NCBI GenBank assembly: GCA_035578155.1
Contig: JAPWDM010000023.1
Span: 3,075,829-3,139,828 of the forward strand
Origin: Brachynemurus nebulosus
Taxonomy: Eukaryota; Arthropoda; Insecta; Neuroptera; Myrmeleontidae
Reading direction: 5' to 3'
DNA length: 64,000 bases
Below are positions 56,336 through 64,000 of this stretch, piece by piece. The notes beneath the pieces are model-generated. The model saw only the letters and a list, made by a program, of their open reading frames with translations, searched no databases and was not told the origin of the DNA. The position numbers and the translations under genes were made by a program. How positions within the stretch are numbered: position 1 is the first letter of the stretch; every line of letters begins with the position of its first letter.

Positions 56336-56690
56336 TGTAGCCCCTACACGCTTAATAATATTGTGCAATCAACTTGTGTAATTTATTGAACTTCAGACAG
56401 TTCAATAATTTGTAAAATAAATTTGTACAATAAACTGAATGTAGGAATTGTATATTAATCCAGTTGTCGTTTAATTCTAGATATTAAATGGACTGGTTCA
56501 AATTATAGCCATCAAATATGACATTACAAAATAATTTATAGACGTTACAATATTCATTCAATGCACAATATATTTCAAACTGTTTTTGATCAGCACAATA
56601 TATTGTACAACTCTTCAATATAACCTACAGACGATCAATAATATTGTACAATTTCAGATTTTGTGCAATATTATTGAGCGTGTAGGGACC
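56336..56690. mobile_element. TIR element, CCCTACACGCT ends
   Basis: CCCTACACGCTTAATAATAT, then TG, on the left pairs with the right end (reverse complement CCCTACACGCTCAATAATAT, then TG). AT-rich ACAATATATT-like motifs recur inside. TSD unclear. Confidence 0.7.
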
Positions 56691-56699
56691 GCTTAAAGC

Positions 56700-57890
56700 A
56701 CATAGTTTGATTGAACAGTAGAAGAAAGGTACTTTGGCTACAATAAATTGATCCGAAAGTGCCTATACTTTCGGACTGACTGAAGAAGAAACTTATTAAC
56801 ACGTTGATGGTCATCACCTATTATAACAAAACGCTAAACTGGTACAGTATTTTGACAACTAATACACTTTATATTGAATTGTTGACGCAGTGCAGCGTTG
56901 TGTCGCAGTGAGTCAGGTTTCACTTGGCCCCGTACAGCGTCGAAATGAAATAACTGCAATTAATTTACGTAATATCGGTCTAGTGAAATTTCATTGCGAA
57001 AAATTAAAAGAAATAAATAAAATTAGGTACTTGAAACATCAAAAAAATCGTAAAGGAAAATAATAAATTAAAGTTATAATCGACAAATATCATACAAAAA
57101 TTTTTACCTATGACATTTTTAGTTGTAAATGACAAAAAAAAAACTCGTATGAAAAATTACGATTAATACCATTTTACCTTAATTAAATTCACATAACGAA
57201 ATATGGTACAAAAGGCAAATCCCCAAAAAAGGAAAAAAATACGACGGGAGAAAAACAAACCAGACAAATAATATGCTATGTTTGTTTTGGGGCAAATCGT
57301 AACACAGAAATATGCCTACCTATTTCACTTTTTTCAGTCACTCCGTGACTGGTCAAAGCACACTATCAGACACAGAAAGTACATCAACTAAAAAAAAATC
57401 GCCAAGTGCGTGCTAAGCATGCATTAAGTTAGGATTCCACAGCCGAAATAAAATATAGGATATTCAAGTAAATTTTTTTACGGTTTATCTAAAAATAGAT
57501 TCAACAAAAGTCTCAGTAGAATTCAACCATTATTGTTATATTGACAAATATATAAGCTTTAAAATTTATTATTTTGTAAGTGAAGCCTAAAAATTGAAAG
57601 TAGTTTAAAAACCCTCAACTCCATTTGAAAAAATTCTTTCTACCGATATCCCGCACGATAGGATATGTGGAATTATTTCTGGGTCATTTTCCAGAATTTC
57701 TTTCAATGATTTGGAACTGAATTTTTGGAAGGATGTAAAATATCATTAACCTCGGATTTTACTGCGAATACATTTTCTCAACTGTAAATTACTATTTGAA
57801 CTTTCAAAAATTTGCTTGTCTACGAAAGTCACCGACACAATTTACAATTAGTCGGAATAAATAGCCGATTAAATAGTTTCCATTCAATTA
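56700..57890. other. AT-rich stretch with one small hairpin
   Basis: A perfect 8-bp stem CCGAAAGT-GCCTAT-ACTTTCGG lies at about 56,754-56,775. No gene or element ends recognised in the rest. Confidence 0.4.
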
Positions 57891-57895
57891 CATAA

Positions 57896-58474
57896 TCTAC
57901 TTAATAAATTTCTAACGCTGACTGACTGACTAACAAACAACGCACAGCCTAAACCGTTGGATTTAGAAGAATGCAATTTTGCATAGAAGTTCCCTATGTA
58001 ACGTAGATGAGCACTAAGAAAGGATTTTTGAAAATTCGTCCCCTAAGTGGATTTAATAGGGAATAAAAATTTGTATGTAAATTTGTTATTTTTGAAGTGA
58101 GTGGTATATAAAAATATGTTACTATGTCTATTAAAGTAAATAATATATTATTGAATAAATCTTCAACACTGACTGACAGACAACGCACAGCCTAAACTGT
58201 TGGGTTTAGAAGGACGAAATTTAGCATAGCAGATATGAAAATTGGCGTTTAGGCTTCTATTTATAAATAAAAGTCAGTTGTGTAAACGTTTTTGGAAATT
58301 CATTCCCTAAGGAGTTAAAACAGGAAATGAAAGTTCGTATGGGAAGTTCGTCATTTTTGAAGTTAGAAACGTGGATATTGATTTAGGCTTTTGAAAAACA
58401 TTAAAAGTGAGCAAAAAGTGAGTACCTAATAAAAAGATGTTGTCGATGGGAAATTCCATCGGGTATACGGCTAG
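57896..58474 (+). mobile_element. Non-autonomous Helitron, second family (579 bp)
   Basis: Starts A|TCTACTTAATAAATTTC and ends with hairpin CGATGG-GAAATT-CCATCG, 9 nt, then CTAG (58,471-58,474) followed by T. All three Helitron hallmarks are present. It contains two tandem units of about 255 bp with CTGACTGAC, CAACGCACAGCCTAAAC and GTTGG(A/G)TTTAGAAG blocks. No Rep/helicase. Confidence 0.8.
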
Positions 58475-58499
58475 TGTATATATATAAAATCCAACAAAC

Positions 58500-58998
58500 A
58501 GTGGGAGCGCCGTGTATAACGATCGTAACATTATTTTCACTGCAATATTGTTTTTAGTGCAAGCGCTGGGAACGTTAGAGAGACGCTTGGCTTTTACTAT
58601 TCAATTACATAATATAATATGCAAAATTTAACAAACAATGGAAACGCTGTGTATAACGGTTTTAACGTTATACACAGCGCTTCCATTGTTTAAAATATTT
58701 TACGAGATTATTATTAACATTTTCATTCTATCATTTTTTTGTCACGATATTTGAAAAACACCCAATTTACACTTAATTATCGATACTTTAATTACCAAAA
58801 ACACTTTACTATGGGACGACTAGATTTACGTAAACCTAGCCTTGTCTCTTGTTTTTCATGTTTTTTCGAAAACTGTGTTAGAACACCTAATTTTTTATTG
58901 GCACACCTAAATAGCACCTAAAATACACCTAATTTTCATCTACTTGTTTTTGGAGATTTTTAAATTTTTTTGGGGAGACGGACAGCTTTATCGAGTTT
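58500..58998 (+). repeat. Interspersed repeat with conserved stem-loop, copy B
   Basis: Homologue of 44,865-45,325. The hairpin at about 58,632-58,692 (AATGGAAACGCTGTGTATAA paired with TTATACACAGCGCTTCCATT) is nearly perfect here. A related GGGAGCGCCGTGTATAACG precedes it at 58,502. Confidence 0.75.
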
Positions 58999-59328
58999 AT
59001 TAATTGAGTGTTTTCAGCAAATGTTAGTATCTGTAATTTTAGCTACTTGCCACTTGCGGAATGAACCAAAACTTCATTTTACGAACGCTTTCTAACGATA
59101 TTCCACACAGTATGGTGCCTCGAAAAAACATTTTCATCCCCACTCCCCACTTTCCAAAATGTAAGAATATCTAAAAAATTTTTTAAAAAAAATTGTTCCT
59201 ACATATTAACACTTTCAGTCCCACGTTTTCGGCATCCGAGAATAATCACAACAATCGCAGAGGCCGGTCGCGATCAATATTTAGAATAAACAAAACAAAA
59301 ATATTTATAAAAAAGATCTTATATTATA

Positions 59329-60426
59329 GGGTTGACCGGGGTAATTGTGATTGGATTTTCATGAGTTGAGATAAAAGCGTTGTTTTAAGTATTTTTTATT
59401 TTATATATCACATTATGGTTGATTTATTTTTAATTCTACATTATTCAGGATGCACCACACAAATTTTGAACAAATTCGTATGAAAAACAAAAATTTTATA
59501 AGCCATTCACATTTTCCCGGTGCGGTTTTGTAAATCTTATGAATTTCGGGGTAAAAGTGAATGTCATCAGAAAAATTATTTAGAATGGATTACAAGAGAA
59601 GTGTGGTACGTCAGAGTAAAGCCCAACTCAAATTCTTCACATTTACTCCACTTTCGAATTTTTCATCATACTTTAGCGGTCACAATTTCCCTTTGTTTAA
59701 TGCAAGTTACGCATACCTCAAATTTCTACAAAAAATCAAGCTTAAAGAAAAATAACAAAAATTGTAGGAACAAATTTATTACAAGCTAAAAATTATATTT
59801 TGATATTTTGTCATTTTATCATATAAAAAAATCAAAAAATTACATGTATTCACACAAAAACAAGGAAAATAAGACTTTTTCAAGGAAATACATTCAGTTT
59901 ACATGAATAAAAGACAACAATTTTTTTTTTGTATTGTTTGTACAACGGAAGCTTGTACAATAAGGTCACCAGCATCTTCATCAACATTTTCAACTCTGAA
60001 AAGGACACTACTGAAATTTTTGATCGAATGGGGGCATTTGTGAATGACGTTCACAATTACCCCACAATTTTAAAATCATAGGGTAATTGTGAATTGGTAA
60101 TAAATTTCTTTAGCAGTTAATAAGGAACCCTCTCAGGGTTCACACCACTTCTTTAGAAGTACTTTTAACCATTTCTTACCTTTTAAAAAAAGAAAATGTA
60201 TTTAAAAAAAATTTGGTCGAAGTAAGATACATAAAATTTTGCAAGGGTTTTTTCGAAATAAAAAAAAAGATACTAATACTTGGAGAATTGTTATGAAATT
60301 TTAATAGCATATTAAGAAAGGACAGAAAAACATATTAAGAGTTGATTTTTAACAATATTAATGTTATTTTAGAAATTATAGGCGCCGTTCACAATTGCCC
60401 CAATTCACAATTACCCCGGTCAACCC
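59329..60426 (+). mobile_element. TA-flanked element, GGGTTGACCGGGGTAATTGTGA ends
   Basis: The TIR GGGTTGACCGGGGTAATTGT, then GA, is exact at both ends, with TA at 59,327-59,328 and 60,427-60,428. The motif GGGTAATTGTGAA and its complement recur inside (about 60,045-60,095 and 60,390-60,415). 1,098 bp. No recognisable transposase, but the plan is like 21,099 and 45,483. Confidence 0.85.
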
Positions 60427-60429
60427 TAT

Positions 60430-61850
60430 TCTAATAAAAATATTAATTTATCACAATGTACCGGACACTTTTCATTTTTGTTGCACATATAATATATATG
60501 TACATATGTTTTATCAATTATCATCAAAATATCTCTTCATCTTTTATTTACAATAATATTTTTATACACATATGCTGGTATGTATACGTTTGTTTTATCA
60601 AAATAATAATAACTATTCATTTTTTCGATATAGCTATTCATTTTTTCGATATACCTACCTGCATATACATACAAAACACGATGCTGTTTGATCCGAAAAT
60701 TTTATGTATGTGCTTACATAAAGTTTCTTTAAAAATGATATTACCGGCCCCTGGGGAAGTTTACTGTGCAAGTGCTCGGGCTTTATAGTGTTAATATACA
60801 TGTCCATAGGTCTAAAGATGTAGAAATTATGGATGTGTGACAGACAAACAAACACATATGTGGAGATTTTTCTTCGGAACCCTAGAAATGAAGGAACAAC
60901 AAACACAAAAAATTTATGGGACATTTAAGTTGTGTATGTAAACTTGCAACCTACGTGTTGTGAATTGTGATTACACAGTAAACGAAGGAAGGTCCTTCAA
61001 AAGCTACCGTTCTTACTGGCCCAGTATATTTGCAACATGACATAATGGTTCAGATGAAACGTAAAAAAATTTGATTTCTAATTTACGATAAAATAGAATA
61101 TTATGAAGAGAATATGTAATTTTAGGTCGTAACCTTTTACATACGAATGTCATGGACATATGTTTTTAAATAAAATTTAATTATTTAAAAGATACCATTT
61201 TTTTTTAAATTACTTCATTCTCAAAAATTAAAGTTAAAAAATTTATATAATAGTAAACGTATACACTGCTAACGGAAGTGACACATAGCTTCCTCGTATC
61301 CGTAACAGACCTATCCAATCTTTAAAGTGATTTTGTACTTAAAATACATATTATCTTAAATTTCGTGTCTTATCATGTTGAAATAAAACAACGATTAACT
61401 TGTCTAACTATGAAAATTACGAAAAGTTGACTACATAGCTTTTCTTAAATATCAAATTAATCCGTAGAAAATATTAAAGAAATCAGCAAACATTATTTGA
61501 CGTTTCAAACAGTCCAATTAAATGTTTTCTGGTTTTCACATTAATTAGAAAAACAAAGAATCCATTCCAAAGAATCCAACATTGATATATTTTACGTCTG
61601 CGCATGCCCAGTAACTATCATTATTCTGATTGTATTGACATTAATAGGGGACCATCTAAGTGTCAAACCGCCCAATTTCTACAAATTTTATCAAAAACGA
61701 TCGAATAGTCCCGAAGTTATGCCATTTGGTGGGATCTTCGGACACAGACGGATTAACAGACAAACACAAAACCAGAATTGTTCAGGAAGCTTTAAAACGT
61801 AAAATTGATACATGAAAGGTTTTATTTCGCAGAGAAAAAATTCTCATGTT
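60430..61850. other. AT-rich stretch, no gene recognised
   Basis: Open frames at 60,456-60,788 and 60,655-60,924 overlap on opposite strands and are Ile/Phe/Tyr-rich. No motif supports either. Confidence 0.4.
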
Positions 61851-61863
61851 TTAAAAGTGATCC

Positions 61864-62417
61864 CAGTGGCGAAGCGAGGGAGGTGCAAGGGGTGCTATCA
61901 TGACCCGGGCGCCACTTTGTGAGGGGCGTCAAAAGCTAATAGAAAGAGCGCTATATATCGCACAAACAAATCCCCGGCGAGCAAACAAAAAAAAAACGAT
62001 CGTTAAGGCAACTTTTTGGGAGTTATATGAATTTACGGGAAGGAATTTTTTCCAAAATTTTAAAATACACCGTTCCACTACCCAAAATATTTAAAATTTT
62101 AGGAGTTAAGGAGGCGCAAAAAAGTGTCACACACCGGGCGCCAGTTATGCTCGCTTAGAGATAGGCAAAATACCCAATAATTACCCAAATGGGGAATATT
62201 CCCGGGAAAATTACCGATGGGAATTTTTCCGGTGCCCATTTCTACATACATATACAACGGTATATGCGTGATTAGTGTACAGATTAGGTATATAAAATAT
62301 ATTATGTACCAATAGAGATGGGCGACGGGAAATTTCCTATTGAGAATTTTCTTGCGAAAATCCCCATTTGGGTAACTATTGGGTATTTTGCCCATCTCTA
62401 TACTCGCTACGGCTCTG
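61864..62417. mobile_element. hAT-like element hosting a younger hAT MITE
   Basis: The left end CAGTGGCGAAGCGAG and the right end (reverse complement CAGAGCCGTAGCGAG) are flanked by AGTGATCC (61,856-61,863) and AGGGATCG (62,418-62,425), 6 of 8 matching. CGGGCGCCA is shared subterminally on both sides. The right arm is split by 62,156-62,400. Confidence 0.7.
62156..62400. mobile_element. hAT-type MITE (245 bp), nested
   Basis: TAGAGATAGGCAAAATACCC at the left and TAGAGATGGGCAAAATACCC (reverse complement of the right end) continue through AATAATTACCCAAATGGGGA. The 8-bp TSD is TGCTCGCT (62,148-62,155) and TACTCGCT (62,401-62,408), one mismatch. Removing it rejoins the right end of the 61,864 host. 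Confidence 0.9.
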
Positions 62418-62429
62418 AGGGATCGCAAT

Positions 62430-63838
62430 GCTTTCGCTACTTTAGTAGTTTCGGAAGCAAAATCAATCATCCTAATTCAAATCATATTCATAAAGCTTGA
62501 TTTGAAAAAAGAAAAATTTTTTGTAATTTAATGAGTAAATTCTGTCAAATCATTCATATTTCTGTATGAATGGAAATTCATTTCCGAACTAATATTTCTT
62601 GGAATCTCTTTTCGTAAAATAAAATAACATTATAGCTGCCAAAATCAGTTGTTTCCTATTTTAAGGAGATACTTATGCTCTATTAATACTCATCTATCTT
62701 TTTTTCATCTCTTCGCATTTTCGACACATAAAAATCATTTCAGTTCCGCTTCGTTACTTTTATCCAACGTATTAAAAACAATTACGAAAATTGTTGTGCA
62801 AATGTTAACAATTTATCACAAATAATGCCGCTGAATAAGAACACACAAATTCTGATAGGCTCTGTTTTTCTTAATAATACTATATTTTATGAACTGAATA
62901 TGTAACAGAGATAGAACAGACACTATACGCTACTAGTTAGTTCAAACTGAATTATTTTTATGAGGAAAATATTTCACATTGAAATGTATACGTCAAACGT
63001 CTGTATAACAGGGATTCCAATTTTTTTGCGTTGGTGAGTCAAACTGTAAATGTCAAAATATTTGGCGAGCGAAAAAATAATTAAGGAAGGCCACACAGGG
63101 AAAATTCAAAATCATAAAATCTAAAATGAAAATGAGGAAACCCAGAAAATATCACATTTTCTGAATAATCTTGGTCATTTTTGCAGGAATAATGAAAACT
63201 TTGATACTCGTGTTAGTCAAATTTCACCAATAGATCTGACTCACTGTCAGATCATTTTTGTAACTATTAATTTTAAAAAAAAATGAAGCCAATGATGTCA
63301 CCTCGTATACCAAATTTTCGAATGTTCGAAAAACTATAATTTTGATGTTAGAAACACGAAATTTGAGGCTACTCATAGCTGTTTGACACTGCTCTTCTTC
63401 ATTCTTGTGAAAAGCGTCATTGTAACGGTAACAGAAAAATTACAGGCGAAAATGAAAACACATTTTCTAAACAAATTTGATTGAATTTAAGTAAAACTAG
63501 ATCACTGAATAAAAATAGAAAACTAACTCGCATGGAAACTAAGGCTGAACACTACTGATCTATGTAATAACAAGATATCGTCCATATAATTATTAACCCT
63601 GCGTCTGCAATGTGAATTTTACCTACGTCATCTTCAAACTGGGTCATTAACGTCCTCCCTATGTTATACACTAAATAAAATGTCCAAAAAATTTCCGCAA
63701 AATATTCAGTTATTTACTACATTAGCTACAAAATTTTCCGATTATTTCAATTCTTATGTTACTACAGAGCGTAATTTGTTCAAAAAAAAAAATTAGAAAT
63801 AAAATTTTGTTTAAAAATAAATAACTTTGCAATAAATG
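62430..63838. other. AT-rich stretch, nothing recognised
   Basis: Only a short match at 62,455-62,520 to 18,270-18,330. No gene supported. Confidence 0.4.
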
Positions 63839-63839
63839 A

Positions 63840-64000
63840 ATCCCAACAAAAAACATTTCATTTTAAAAATTTAGCCAAGACTCGCAACTATTTTACTCCT
63901 AAAAAGTTATGAGATCTAATGTTGCGCCAAGCCCTGAATAAGTCGGCATCATGGTCAAATCAAGTTATAAGGCTTGTCCGATTCCCGGAAGTATGGTAAT
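63840..64000. mobile_element. ATCCCA(A/C)C palindromic MITE, cut by the window end
   Basis: Left arm of the family at 41,736-42,098 (TTTAGCCAAGACTCGCAACT, GTCGGCATCATGGTCAAATC, CCCGGAAGTATGGTAA). The second arm would lie beyond base 64,000. Confidence 0.85.

Overview
This 64 kb window looks like gene-poor, AT-rich intergenic DNA from an arthropod, most probably an insect. The reasons are base composition, the kinds of Helitron and hAT termini present, and insect-style repeat tails such as the TCTG-rich Helitron core and the AGGGTTCCGTACC-type repeat. The order cannot be fixed from the sequence; a hemipteran-like genome is a guess. No intact protein-coding gene, rRNA or convincing functional tRNA was found. 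Open reading frames are short, low-complexity or lie inside repeats. Only four stretches look protein-derived: a broken hAT transposase (about 17,192-17,985), a frameshifted fragment of an unnamed family with a HALTGCDTTSAF block and a Cys-rich tail (14,730-15,448, minus), a pogo-like PHD-type C-terminus (45,976-46,162) and a possible ubiquitin-hydrolase-like C-terminus (44,294-44,671).

The window is largely a graveyard of cut-and-paste DNA transposons and non-autonomous derivatives, many nested, with terminal inverted repeats (TIRs) and target-site duplications (TSDs) readable by eye. hAT-type elements with 8-bp TSDs: 1,297-1,461; 6,372-6,650; 16,270-18,179; 20,273-20,713; 51,867-52,618; 61,864-62,417 with 62,156-62,400 inside it. 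TA-flanked (Tc1/mariner/pogo-like) elements: 1,693-2,179; 7,427-8,299 and its inverted copy 30,038-30,918; 21,099-22,383 and a partial copy ending at 41,421; 29,814-32,703; 37,274-38,224; 45,483-46,210; 47,163-47,695; 49,718-50,439; 52,058-52,185; 52,654-53,090; 59,329-60,426. TTAA-flanked elements: 2,684-3,520; 25,545-28,782 (piggyBac-like ends); 48,503-49,380. Elements with 9-bp TSDs (Mutator-like by TSD length only): 11,128-12,638, 42,911-43,804 and the giant palindrome 26,201-28,508. Helitron-like elements: 10,570-10,943; 13,963-14,728; 57,896-58,474.

The most striking structures are these. (1) A 2.3 kb near-perfect palindrome built from tandem units of about 178 bp, with a 9-bp TSD, nested in a TTAA element. 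(2) An inverted array of 104-bp units carrying six exact heat-shock-element trimers; the unrelated palindrome carries mirrored heat-shock-element tetramers near its centre. (3) A 605-bp insertion holding two inverted tRNA-like sequences and flanked by a 12-bp TSD, whose empty site is preserved in a second copy of the host element 31 kb away. (4) Long inverted arms built of 31-bp minisatellite units around 1.2-7.4 kb, themselves hit by two hAT insertions. The features work together only as layered transposition: older elements were targets for younger ones, and the nesting order gives a relative chronology.
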